From Yoonia rosea (GTDB lineage Bacteria; Pseudomonadota; Alphaproteobacteria; Rhodobacterales; Rhodobacteraceae), in NCBI RefSeq assembly GCF_900156505.1, contig NZ_FTPR01000001.1, positions 620,001 to 684,000 on the forward strand: a stretch of DNA of 64,000 bases, given 5' to 3'. The notes below the pieces were generated by a model. That model made no database searches, had not been told where the DNA came from, and worked only from the letters and a program-made list of their open reading frames with translations. Below, piece by piece: positions 35,324-43,949 of the stretch. Positions within the stretch are counted from its first letter, which is position 1; the number at the start of each line of letters is the position of its first letter. Position numbers and translations under genes: made by a program.

Positions 35324-35342
35324 CCTGACTAAAACAGTCAGT
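35324..35342. promoter_or_regulatory. Iron-responsive box (perfect palindrome)
   Basis: CTGACT-AAAAC-AGTCAG at 35325-35341, a perfect inverted repeat with a five-base spacer, centred between the two divergent siderophore operons. It matches the Rhodobacterales Iron-Rhodo-box pattern and would repress both directions when iron is ample. Confidence 0.8.
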
Positions 35343-35410
35343 AATGTACTGCAAGGCGAACGTAAATACCCAGCACAACCGAAAAGAAACAAGGATTGGT
35401 TGGTATTTCA

Positions 35411-37057
35411 ATGCCTTATCATCAGGTCACGGGCGAGATTGCGTCGCTCGAAGCATTCATCAATGCAGCGTTGCGTGAAGATAAACTGACCGATCCATCG
35501 TGTCTTGATGGGCGGCTTGTCTTCACTGATCATGACGGTGCTAAGGTCGTTTTAGGTCTCGCGCGGCATTCTTCAGATTTACGATTGCGGTTTGACGGTA
35601 GTGTGACACGCGACCTAAATGGAGCCGTGTCCACGATGACCCCAACGGCCTTGTTGCGGCATATGTCGGCACCCGGAGGGAAGGTTTTCCAAAACCGGGT
35701 GATGAACAGTATCAACGCGACAATAGCGGCCCCACCGCGCAGAGGGACACCCGAGAACTGGACCTTTATCGCCGCAGAACAGGCATTAAAGGCGGGCCAC
35801 CCGATGCACCCGACCCCGCGCAGCCGGGATGAAATGACCCATGAGGCTGCACAACGCTACGCTCCCGAGCATGAGGGCCGGTTTGCGTTAGAGTGGTACG
35901 CCGTCGATCGGGACAATATGCAGCTTGGCGGTGAAGATGCGCAGACCCGCTTCGCTATGCTCGCTAAGGCGGACCTGGATCAATCGCACGATGGGTGTTT
36001 GATCCCATTGCACCCGTGGCAAGCGACACAATTGGCCGGTGATCCGCGAATTACGACGATGATCGACAACGGCACGATACGGCATTTGGGGGCGGGTCGG
36101 CCTGCCTGGGCTGCGACGTCTTCCATGCGCAGCCTTTACGCATCTCATGCCCCGTTTATGGTCAAAACATCGCTCAGCTTGCGTCTCACAAATTCGGTGC
36201 GTCATCTGTCGTTGCGCGAAGTCAGGCGGGGTTTGCATATCTCCTCACTGCTTCTCTCCCCGTTGGGGACGAAAATGCGTCAGGAATGCCCGACACTCAA
36301 TATTCTGGGTGAGCCGGGCTATGCCGCGATGATCGACGAAGGTGGAACACTTTGCCCGGAAACCATCGCCGTCTTACGTGACAATCCGTTCGACGGCACA
36401 TCGCGCGGCCCCGTTTTGCTGGCCGCATTGTGCGAGGCAGCAGGCAATGACGTGTCCCCCTTGGGTGAACTTGTCCAAAGGCTGGGCCACAATGCCGGAC
36501 CACGCTGGTTTGCGCGCTTCTTAGATGTCGCTGTCTATCCCGTGCTTGAGGTCCGGGCACGCCATGGGCTGTTATTTGGCTCGCATCAGCAAAATATGAT
36601 GGTGGGTCTGAAAGATGGTTGGCCTGCAAATGTGTGGGTGCGTGATTGCCAAGGGACCGGTCATCTTGAGAGTTTCCATGATCATCTGACAGCGTTCTGT
36701 CCTGACGTTGGCGAGGGTACGGAGAACATTGTGCCCGCAGAGATGGGTGATGGGCTTTTAACCTACTACGTGGTCGTGAACACAGTGATGCATACGTTGG
36801 CAACACTCGTGCTTGATGGGGCCGCCTCTGAGCCAGAGCTGATCGATATCTGGCGTAATGCGCTGCGGCGTTGGCAACGGGAAACACCCGGTGACGCGAC
36901 CCTTTATACCCGGCTGCTAGAGCGGCCCGGCCTGACCTGCAAAGGCAATTTTTCAACCAGCTTAAGCGGCGTGAACGAAGCCGATGGCGACGCTGGTGGA
37001 CAGCTTGCCACATTCCTTGAAATCCCCAACCCCGTTTTAGAAAGACAACCCGCATGA
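35411..37057 (+). CDS. NIS synthetase, IucA/IucC family (first)
   Basis: 548 aa from the ATG at 35411; an upstream TTG at 35396 is less likely. Family marks are GHPMHPTPRSR near residue 130, LIPLHPWQ near residue 200, MVKTSLSLRLTNSVRHLS, and the C-terminal HQQNMMV and FHDHL segments. These ATP-dependent enzymes join citrate to an amine or hydroxamate. In an aerobactin-type pathway the first synthetase attaches one N6-acetyl-N6-hydroxylysine to citrate. It heads the synthetase operon and overlaps the acetyltransferase gene by four bases. Confidence 0.9.
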   Translation: MPYHQVTGEIASLEAFINAALREDKLTDPSCLDGRLVFTDHDGAKVVLGLARHSSDLRLRFDGSVTRDLNGAVSTMTPTALLRHMSAPGGKVFQNRVMNSINATIAAPPRRGTPENWTFIAAEQALKAGHPMHPTPRSRDEMTHEAAQRYAPEHEGRFALEWYAVDRDNMQLGGEDAQTRFAMLAKADLDQSHDGCLIPLHPWQATQLAGDPRITTMIDNGTIRHLGAGRPAWAATSSMRSLYASHAPFMVKTSLSLRLTNSVRHLSLREVRRGLHISSLLLSPLGTKMRQECPTLNILGEPGYAAMIDEGGTLCPETIAVLRDNPFDGTSRGPVLLAALCEAAGNDVSPLGELVQRLGHNAGPRWFARFLDVAVYPVLEVRARHGLLFGSHQQNMMVGLKDGWPANVWVRDCQGTGHLESFHDHLTAFCPDVGEGTENIVPAEMGDGLLTYYVVVNTVMHTLATLVLDGAASEPELIDIWRNALRRWQRETPGDATLYTRLLERPGLTCKGNFSTSLSGVNEADGDAGGQLATFLEIPNPVLERQPA

Positions 37058-37932
37058 CCAAGCTTGCCCCACAGCCGTTTTTCCCCGCAGATGACGTTCC
37101 CGCCATTGGGTCTGACATGTTTGAGCCATGGGTCGCCGCGCAATTCGGTGATGACCCAAGCCTGACAGAAATCGCATTGCCTCTGCCAATGGCAACCCGG
37201 CTGCGCCCTTACCTGCGCCGTGAAGGTAATCAGGGGATCATTCATAAATCGGGCTTTCTGCAAACGGCAAACCTGTGGCGGAAGCATCCTGAAGCGACCT
37301 ATCAAAGCACAGAATTGGTGCCCGGCCCCGACGGGCGCGATCATCCGTTGCGGCCACAAAACCCCGATGGGGTGGTTTACGAACGCTACTTTGCCGACGC
37401 GGACGTGACCGTGTCATTTCGCGCTATCGATATCGATTGCGATTTAGACATGTTCCACCGGTGGCAAAATGACCCACGCGTTGCCTATTTTTGGGAAGAG
37501 GACCGTTCCAAAGAAGAGCTGTGCGAATTTTTGGAAACCCGCCTGTCTGATCCGCATAACTTTTCAGTTGTGGGCGAATATGATGGGCAGCCTGTTGGAT
37601 ATTTCGAAATCTATTGGGCGCGCGAAGATCGTCTTGGCGCATATTTTGACGCAGGACCATGGGACCGTGGATGGCATGGGCTTATCGGTGAAACAGCTCA
37701 GTTAGGCCGTCGTAAAACATCCGCCTGGATCAGGGCCTTAACACATTACATCTTTCTAGATTGCCCGATGACAGAATTGGTCGTTGGCGAACCGCGCGTC
37801 GATAATGCAAAACTGCTCCGTTACGCCGATGCGATGGCCTACGATAAGATCAAGGAATTCGATTTTCCGCATAAACGTTCCGCCTTGATGCATTGCTACC
37901 GCGACAAGTTTTTTGCCAAGGTCCCAATGTGA
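37054..37932 (+). CDS. Hydroxylamine N-acetyltransferase (IucB/RhbD-like)
   Basis: 292 aa. The C-terminal part is a GNAT domain of the siderophore type: FHRWQNDPRVAYFWEE, PVGYFEIYWAREDRLG and ELVVGEPRVDNAKLLRY are characteristic of IucB and AlcB. It acetylates (or acylates) the N-hydroxylated side chain to give the hydroxamate. The N-terminal third is a family extension. ATGA overlap with the preceding synthetase, and TGATG overlap with the next, show tight coupling. Confidence 0.9.
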   Translation: MTKLAPQPFFPADDVPAIGSDMFEPWVAAQFGDDPSLTEIALPLPMATRLRPYLRREGNQGIIHKSGFLQTANLWRKHPEATYQSTELVPGPDGRDHPLRPQNPDGVVYERYFADADVTVSFRAIDIDCDLDMFHRWQNDPRVAYFWEEDRSKEELCEFLETRLSDPHNFSVVGEYDGQPVGYFEIYWAREDRLGAYFDAGPWDRGWHGLIGETAQLGRRKTSAWIRALTHYIFLDCPMTELVVGEPRVDNAKLLRYADAMAYDKIKEFDFPHKRSALMHCYRDKFFAKVPM

Positions 37933-39647
37933 TGGGCACTTACCTATTGGCCAAACGCCGTCTTTTGGCGAAAATGATCAGTGAGCTCACTTGGGAAGAA
38001 CTGCTAGACCCCAAGGGTGGGCCACAGTTTGAACTGCGATTGGCATCCGGTGCTGTCTACAGTTTCAAGGCAGTGCGACGCATCTGGGACAATCTGGATA
38101 TCGACCTGGACAGCATTCAGGTGTCACATAGTGGTGCGCCATGCCCGCTCAATTTTGTCGTCGATGCGCGCAGCGAGTTGGGCATGACCCCGGCGACCGA
38201 GGCGATGTTCCTGCGCGAACTTTCCAACACGCTGCAGCAAGATCAAGAGATGCTTTCGAAAAACGGGCACTTGACCGGATCCGATATCATCAAACTCGCT
38301 ATCCCGATGTTACATGCGCAGTTGAACGGACACCCCAAGGCGGTGGCAAACAAGGGGCGTCTGGGCTGGGGTGTGGACGATTTGGCCCGGTACGCGCCAG
38401 AGAATGCCGAAACGATGCAACTCTTCTGGATTGCCGCAGACCGCACGATGTTGCGTGTCGGGGGATCGGCCGAATTTGATGCAGATGATGCCTTGAACAG
38501 CGCCCTTGGCGCACATGCCAAGACGCTTCGCCTGATGGCCACCAATATGGGCGTCGCTGACACACACGTCTTGGTGCCAATTCATCCGTGGCAATGGACC
38601 AATACGATCAAGCAAAGCTTTGTCGACGAAATCGCATCTGGGCGCATTGTTCCGTTGGGCCTCTGTGGTCCTGATTTTATAGCCACCCCCAGCCTGCGGA
38701 CCTTGACGCCGCTGGATGGCGGGCCGTTTGATATTAAGCTTTCGTTGGGCATTTTGAACACGTCGGCTTGGCGGGGCATGCCCGGCAAATATATCGAACA
38801 TGGGGGGGCTATTTCGGATTGGTTGGAAGGGATCGTCGCCAATGATCCGGAACTATCGCCTGTTGTGACGGTCCTGAAAGAGGTCGCGGGCTATTGGTAC
38901 GCGCACCCACAATTTGAATCGAACGCAGACTCGCCCTATCGGCATCACGAAATGCTTGGCGCGATCTGGCGTCAAAATGCGGAATATCTTGCGGGACCAG
39001 ATCGGCAGGCGGTGATGGCCGCTGCATTGTTTCATGAAGATGCCGAGGGGCGTCCCTTGGCGCTGGCTTGGGCGGAACAATCCGGCCTCAGCATCCAAGA
39101 CTGGCTGTCCAAACTGTTTGCGGTGACAGTCCTGCCGCTGTGGCATTTCTTGTGCAAATACGGGGTTGGCTTTATCGCGCATGGGCAGAACGTGACTGTT
39201 ATTCTCAATAATGGTTTGCCCGACGGACTTGCGATCAAAGACTTCCAAGGCGACCTGGACCTCGTAGATCAAAATTTTGATGAGATGTCAGGACTTGCGC
39301 CCCAAATTCGAGACCTGCTGCCACGTAAGCCCCCCGCATATATCGTGCACGACATCCAAACGGCCCATTTCATAACGGTATTGCGGTTCTTATCGGCTGG
39401 GTTGGCGCGCGCCAATGCCATTGATGAAGCCGAGTTTTACCACCTACTCAGGAAGGTATTGCATGACTATTCAACCCGTCACCCATCACTTTCCCATCGT
39501 TTTGCCCTGTTCGATCTATTTGCCGCGATGATGCCAAAAGTGTGCATCAACCGCGTGCGGTTTGCTATTGGCTACGACGATTCAGCAGAACGCCCCTTGC
39601 CAGCGCGCGGGCGTGATCTTGATAACCCGTTGTATTTATCGCCTTGA
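37932..39647 (+). CDS. NIS synthetase, IucA/IucC family (second)
   Basis: 571 aa from the ATG at 37932, overlapping the acetyltransferase stop by one base; the longer frame from 37893 is not needed. Marks are GHPKAVANKGRLGW near residue 120, VLVPIHPWQWTN near residue 210, ATPSLRTLTP, IKLSLGILNTSAWRGMPG, and DFQGDLDLVDQN near the C-terminus. It would perform the second condensation on the citrate core. A pair of synthetases with one acetyltransferase and one hydroxylase matches aerobactin production. Confidence 0.9.
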   Translation: MGTYLLAKRRLLAKMISELTWEELLDPKGGPQFELRLASGAVYSFKAVRRIWDNLDIDLDSIQVSHSGAPCPLNFVVDARSELGMTPATEAMFLRELSNTLQQDQEMLSKNGHLTGSDIIKLAIPMLHAQLNGHPKAVANKGRLGWGVDDLARYAPENAETMQLFWIAADRTMLRVGGSAEFDADDALNSALGAHAKTLRLMATNMGVADTHVLVPIHPWQWTNTIKQSFVDEIASGRIVPLGLCGPDFIATPSLRTLTPLDGGPFDIKLSLGILNTSAWRGMPGKYIEHGGAISDWLEGIVANDPELSPVVTVLKEVAGYWYAHPQFESNADSPYRHHEMLGAIWRQNAEYLAGPDRQAVMAAALFHEDAEGRPLALAWAEQSGLSIQDWLSKLFAVTVLPLWHFLCKYGVGFIAHGQNVTVILNNGLPDGLAIKDFQGDLDLVDQNFDEMSGLAPQIRDLLPRKPPAYIVHDIQTAHFITVLRFLSAGLARANAIDEAEFYHLLRKVLHDYSTRHPSLSHRFALFDLFAAMMPKVCINRVRFAIGYDDSAERPLPARGRDLDNPLYLSP

Positions 39648-39787
39648 AAGGTGACTTTCTCCGCGCTGTGTGAATTCACCAATCACCTGATTGCGCGCTT
39701 GCAGCGAAAGTCCGCAATGACGGGCCGCATCGCAGCATCCCAGATGGTTGCTGTACAGCGGCAAAGGGCCGAATGCCCCCACACCCT

Positions 39788-40135
39788 CTATCCCAAATTC
39801 AAACCAATCGCGGCCAATCCAACCACAGCTTCCACCGCAAAATACGTCCATTTCTGCCGCGTCGCGCCATCCAGCACCAGTGACGTCAACCGCCCCATGG
39901 CAGCACCTGTCCAGCAAAAGCCGAGCATCAGATAGGCCTCGGGCGTGCCCAACCATACGGCACCTACGCCCATCCCGACAAAGAGCGCACCTGCCGAGGC
40001 GCGCACCTCGGACATGCCCATCGTGGTCACGCCCGCCTTCAGGTCGAGGGCACCCATCGTATAGCGCGGGGCCAGCCAGCCAAAGCAACCCAGACCGATG
40101 CTGAGGATGGCAAAAATGATATTGAGGATGTCCAT
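39788..40135 (-). CDS. DUF4345-like membrane protein
   Basis: 115 aa with four predicted membrane helices. The GMSEVRASAGALFVGMG stretch and the final helices fit the DUF4345 family of unknown function. It lies 65 bases downstream of hemN on the same strand and could be transcribed with it. It converges on the second synthetase gene. Confidence 0.75.
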   Translation of the reverse strand: MDILNIIFAILSIGLGCFGWLAPRYTMGALDLKAGVTTMGMSEVRASAGALFVGMGVGAVWLGTPEAYLMLGFCWTGAAMGRLTSLVLDGATRQKWTYFAVEAVVGLAAIGLNLG

Positions 40136-40200
40136 GGCGCTGCTTTCAGTTCAATTCTGGTTCAAAGTGGCGCAGTGGACCGCAACTTCAACCGCAAAAG

Positions 40201-41550
40201 CTAGGAGGCCTGCGAATACTGTGCTGCGATCCCCGCAAAACCGTCATAGCGTTGGGCAACAATGCGGGTGAGTGCGCGCCCTGCGGGTGTAATGCGGATG
40301 TGCCCTGCATCTTTGACAACCATGCCTGCGAAATCCTGCAAAATGGTCTCATGGATCGGGGCAAGTTCTGCTGCACCTGCATGCTGCGCGAGCCGCTCCA
40401 GATCAATTGCGAAGTCGCACATCAGCATGTTGATCGCGGTAGCGCGCAGACGGTCCCCTGCTGTCATTTCATAGCCGCGATGCCCTGCAAGCTGGCCTGC
40501 CGTGACACGTTCAATATAGGCAGCGGTGGCCGATGCGTTCTGCACATAGCCTTGCGCGAATTGCGAAATCGAAGAGGCCCCGATCCCGATCAGGGTAGGG
40601 CAGGTGTCATCGGTGTAGCCTTGGAAGTTGCGGCGCAGATGGCCTGTCTTTGCAGCAATGGCAAGGCTGTCTGCGGGTTTGGCGAAATGGTCGATCCCGA
40701 TGGGCTCATAGCCGCTGCCCGCAAAGGCGGCTGCGGCCCGGCGCGTCAAATGATAGCGGTCTTCCTCACCGGGCAGGGCCGCATCGGGGATCAGTTTCTG
40801 GCGCTTGGAAAAGCTGGGCACATGGGCATAGCCGAAAAGTGCGATGCGATCCGGATCAAGCGCGCGGACTTTGGCGATGGTCGCGGCGAGCTTGGCTGCG
40901 GTCTGAAACGGCAGCCCATACACAAGGTCCGCATTCAGCGACGTGATCCCTGCGGCGCGCAGGCTGTCCACACAGGCACGGGTCTGGGCAAAGCTTTGCT
41001 TGCGTCCGATCGCCTCTTGGACGTCGCGGGCAAAATCCTGAATACCGATGCTGGCCCGCGTCATGCCCATCTCGGCCAGCGCTGCGATCTTGGCGTCGTC
41101 CACCAAAGTGGGGTCAATCTCGACCGAAAAGCTGAAATCGGGCGCAGGCGGGATTACGTCTTTGACCGCCTGCGCGAGGTCGCGGATCATCTCGGGTGGC
41201 AGGATCGTGGGCGTGCCACCACCCCAATGCATTTGCCCCATCACCACATCCGCAGGCAGGGTCGCGCGCAGCAAAGCAAGCTCGTCCTTCACCACCTCAA
41301 GATAATGCGCCACGGGTTTGAGCGTACGCGTCCCTTGCGTCCGGCAGGCGCAAAACCAGCAGAGCCGTTCGCAAAAGGGGATATGGATATAGACCGAAAC
41401 AGGTGTTGCCGGATCAAGCGATTGCAGGCAACTGACCTGAAAGTGGGCCCCTTGCGCAGGGGTGAACGCAGTCGCCGGCGGATAGCTGGTGTAGCGGGGC
41501 ACGCGGGCGTCAAAAAGGCCCATGCGGCGGAGGGTATCGAGATGTGTCAT
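40201..41550 (-). CDS. hemN: Oxygen-independent coproporphyrinogen III dehydrogenase
   Basis: 449 aa. Radical SAM cluster ligands Cys60, Cys64 and Cys67, plus Cys69 (CERLCWFCAC), give the HemN-specific CX3CX2CXC. YTSYPPAT near residue 20 and HWGGGTPT are also typical. It decarboxylates coproporphyrinogen III to protoporphyrinogen IX without oxygen, for heme and possibly bacteriochlorophyll. The ATG at 41550 has AGAGGTG upstream. A possible FnrL site lies 35 bases upstream, in line with oxygen control of this gene in relatives. Confidence 0.95.
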   Translation of the reverse strand: MTHLDTLRRMGLFDARVPRYTSYPPATAFTPAQGAHFQVSCLQSLDPATPVSVYIHIPFCERLCWFCACRTQGTRTLKPVAHYLEVVKDELALLRATLPADVVMGQMHWGGGTPTILPPEMIRDLAQAVKDVIPPAPDFSFSVEIDPTLVDDAKIAALAEMGMTRASIGIQDFARDVQEAIGRKQSFAQTRACVDSLRAAGITSLNADLVYGLPFQTAAKLAATIAKVRALDPDRIALFGYAHVPSFSKRQKLIPDAALPGEEDRYHLTRRAAAAFAGSGYEPIGIDHFAKPADSLAIAAKTGHLRRNFQGYTDDTCPTLIGIGASSISQFAQGYVQNASATAAYIERVTAGQLAGHRGYEMTAGDRLRATAINMLMCDFAIDLERLAQHAGAAELAPIHETILQDFAGMVVKDAGHIRITPAGRALTRIVAQRYDGFAGIAAQYSQAS

Positions 41551-41584
41551 ACACCTCTTTTTGCCCATCGCCTTTTAGGATTTG

Positions 41585-41598
41585 TTGCGCCAGATCAA
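41585..41598. promoter_or_regulatory. Possible FnrL/FNR site of hemN, inside a hairpin
   Basis: TTGCGCCAGATCAA. Read on the minus strand it is TTGAT-CTGG-CGCAA, with a perfect left half and three of five matches in the right half of TTGAT-N4-ATCAA. It overlaps TGCGCC-N9-GGCGCA followed by T6 on the plus strand, so a hairpin is an alternative reading. Confidence 0.5.
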
Positions 41599-41612
41599 GT
41601 GGCGCATTTTTT

Positions 41613-42215
41613 CTAGCTGTTTTGCGCCATAAAGCAGGCCGAGATCTCTGCGACAGCTTCTGCCGGTGTGTCGCGCCGGAAGAAGGTTGCGAACCCTGTT
41701 TCGGGGAACATCAGGTAGGTCTGCGTCGAGTGATCAACGAGATAGTATTCGGGATCACCCTCAACTGCGCGGTAGTAGGTTTTATAGGCTTGGCTCGCCG
41801 CTTTGACCTGTTCTGGTGATCCGGTCAGGCCGATCATGTCTTCGTGGAAGTTGTCGGTGAAATCGCGCACAACTTCGACCGTGTCGCGTTGTGGGTCGAC
41901 CGAGATAAAGATTGTTCCCACATCAAGCCCTTGGTCTTCAAGGATATAGGCCGCCTGTGCATTCCGTGCGGAATCCAGCGGGCAAACGTCAGGGCAGAAT
42001 GTGTAGCCGAAATAAACCAGCGTCGGCTTGGTGATGACATCGGCATCGGTCACAGTTTCGCCGGTTTCCGAGACCAGTTCGAATGGTCCGCCAATGGCGC
42101 TGCCTGCCACGGCTGTGTCGCCGCATGGCGCCGGTGTGTTCTGGCTCTGCCACGCATAGATACCGAGTGCGGCGGCGGCGGCCAGTGTGACAGTTCCGAA
42201 GATCGCAGCTTTCAT
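41613..42215 (-). CDS. SCO-family copper chaperone
   Basis: 200 aa. N-terminal membrane anchor (residues 1-20), then a thioredoxin fold with copper ligands Cys74 and Cys78 (FCPDVCP) and His162 (LVDHSTQTY). SCO proteins deliver copper to the CuA site of cytochrome c oxidase. GGAGG precedes the ATG at 42215; the longer frame upstream is spurious. It precedes hemN on the same strand with a 62-base gap. Confidence 0.92.
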   Translation of the reverse strand: MKAAIFGTVTLAAAAALGIYAWQSQNTPAPCGDTAVAGSAIGGPFELVSETGETVTDADVITKPTLVYFGYTFCPDVCPLDSARNAQAAYILEDQGLDVGTIFISVDPQRDTVEVVRDFTDNFHEDMIGLTGSPEQVKAASQAYKTYYRAVEGDPEYYLVDHSTQTYLMFPETGFATFFRRDTPAEAVAEISACFMAQNS

Positions 42216-42359
42216 CAAATCCTCCGATGATGACGGGCTTTCGTGCTTTAGTGCGATCCTTACCTGTGTTTGTCTTGGATGGACAGCCACGGATCGCACA
42301 AGAGATGATCAAAAAACGGTGTGATCGGCGGCGTAAGGTGGATCAAGATCCACCTTACC

Positions 42360-43094
42360 TTAACCACGCTTGGACTGCCTTTCGGCAATCACATTCTGTG
42401 CCAACTCTTGGGTATAGGTTGCCAAGGCAGCCAGATGAGTGTCAGCGGCTTGCGCGTCCTGCGCTTCGATCGCATCGGCGATGGACGTATGCAGGGCCAC
42501 GATCTTTTCACGCGACCGCGCGCTGAAGGTGATCATATTCATTAATGGCTGCATCGCTTCGACCGCGCCGGCCAATTGGTAGGATAAAACAGGATTGCCC
42601 GCTGCATCCACCAAGGCGCGATGAAATGCGACATCCGAGGCGCAAAAGGCCTCATCCGTCAGACCGGGCTGCAATTGGCGGTGCGCCTCGGCCCGCATCG
42701 TGGCAAGGTGGTCGGCGCTGCGCCGTGATGCCGAAAGCGGCGCACAGGCGCGCTCCAGCGCATAGCGCGCTTCACAAGCGGTGGCAAAGCTGACGTCATT
42801 CATCGAAAGCAGCAAGGTCGATGTGGTAATCTGCTGCCCATATGCATCTTCAAACCGCAACCGGTTCACGAATGCACCACCGGTGGCGCCGCGCTGCGTG
42901 CGGATCAGCGATTGGGCGGCCAGCCGTTTCAACGCTTCACGTACCGTAGGGCGCGAGACATCGAACTGATCGGCCAATTCAGCCTCGGAAGGCAGGCGTT
43001 CATCCACAGGCAAAGCGCCAGAGATGATCGCATCGCGAATAGCCTTGGCGATCTGGGCAGAAAGGTCTGCGGGGTTGTGCGGATCAATTTTCAT
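42360..43094 (-). CDS. GntR/FadR-family transcriptional regulator
   Basis: 244 aa. The winged helix occupies residues about 10-75 (LPSEAELADQFDVSRPTVREALKRL), and the rest is an FCD ligand-binding domain with the metal-binding histidines of that group. It is divergent from the DUF2182-dmdA cluster and its start adjoins a palindromic operator, so autoregulation and control of that cluster are likely. GntR genes beside dmdA are known in roseobacters. The ligand might be DMSP, acrylate or a derived CoA ester, which is inference. Confidence 0.9.
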   Translation of the reverse strand: MKIDPHNPADLSAQIAKAIRDAIISGALPVDERLPSEAELADQFDVSRPTVREALKRLAAQSLIRTQRGATGGAFVNRLRFEDAYGQQITTSTLLLSMNDVSFATACEARYALERACAPLSASRRSADHLATMRAEAHRQLQPGLTDEAFCASDVAFHRALVDAAGNPVLSYQLAGAVEAMQPLMNMITFSARSREKIVALHTSIADAIEAQDAQAADTHLAALATYTQELAQNVIAERQSKRG

Positions 43095-43095
43095 T

Positions 43096-43119
43096 TGTCA
43101 GACAATTAAACGTCTGACA
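43096..43119. promoter_or_regulatory. Palindromic operator for the GntR regulator
   Basis: TGTCAGAC-N8-GTCTGACA, a perfect inverted repeat in the divergent region. The left arm extended, TTGTCAGACAA, is itself a palindrome matching the FadR-type TNGTNNNACNA pattern, and the right arm carries a second copy (ATGTCAGACG). It abuts the regulator's ATG. Confidence 0.75.
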
Positions 43120-43167
43120 TATGATTGTGCAAGTCTTGAGTCGCAAACTGGTCTTCGGGAGAGCCGC

Positions 43168-43935
43168 TTGTCGCATTTGATCAGATCATCGCTTTGGCTG
43201 CTCTTTTTCGGCACGATCCTGTTGTCCTGGCTGATGCTCTATATGATGGCGGTCGATATGGACCTTGATCTGCTGGGCCGTCCGGGGCCGATGGGGCAGG
43301 CGATGGCAGAGATGGACCCGCGCATGCCGATGGATATGCCGATGGCGCGTTTCGGCCCGCTGTTTGCGATGTGGGCTGTGATGATGGCCGCGATGATGCT
43401 GCCCACCTTGGTGCCGACGCTGACAACTTATGAAAAACTGATGGTCAGCGCCGATGGCACACGGGCAGGGTGGGTCGGTCTGCTGCTGGGCTACTTCATC
43501 GTCTGGGTGGGTTTTGCTGCCGTGATCGCCGGACTTCAGTTGGCCCTGCTTTTTGGCGGCGTGATCAATATGCTGGGGATTGCGCCGGTCTGGTTTTCCG
43601 CTGCCTTGCTGATCATCGTGGGGGCATTCCAGTTTACCCGCATCAAGGAGGTCTGCCACGGCGTGTGCCATGCGCCGATGACCTATTTTCTGGGGCATTG
43701 GAAAACCGGTTTCTCCGGTGGTTTGCGTATGGGGATCGGGCTGGGCGCATTTTGTGTGGTCTGTTGCTGGGGCTATATGGCGCTTGGATTTGTGGGCGGC
43801 GTGATGAGCCTTGCTTGGATGGGTTTGGCAACGCTGCTGATGGTTTTTGAAAAACTGCCCGAAATCGGGCATCGTGTGATCAAGCCTGTCGGCGTGGTCT
43901 TGATTGCTGCCGGCCTCGGCTTGGCAATTTTTTAG
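43168..43935 (+). CDS. DUF2182 membrane protein
   Basis: 255 aa from a TTG at 43168, with GGGAGAG before it; no suitable ATG is available. Six or so membrane helices. The Met-rich loop PRMPMDMPMARF and the following MAAMMLPTLVP, then CHGVCHAP, are typical of DUF2182, a predicted metal-binding membrane family. The Met and Cys/His residues suggest copper or another soft metal. It is the first gene under the GntR operator; the DUF1326 gene follows after 14 bases, a pairing seen in other genomes. Confidence 0.85.
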   Translation: MSHLIRSSLWLLFFGTILLSWLMLYMMAVDMDLDLLGRPGPMGQAMAEMDPRMPMDMPMARFGPLFAMWAVMMAAMMLPTLVPTLTTYEKLMVSADGTRAGWVGLLLGYFIVWVGFAAVIAGLQLALLFGGVINMLGIAPVWFSAALLIIVGAFQFTRIKEVCHGVCHAPMTYFLGHWKTGFSGGLRMGIGLGAFCVVCCWGYMALGFVGGVMSLAWMGLATLLMVFEKLPEIGHRVIKPVGVVLIAAGLGLAIF

Positions 43936-43949
43936 AAGAGGGACGAGAT

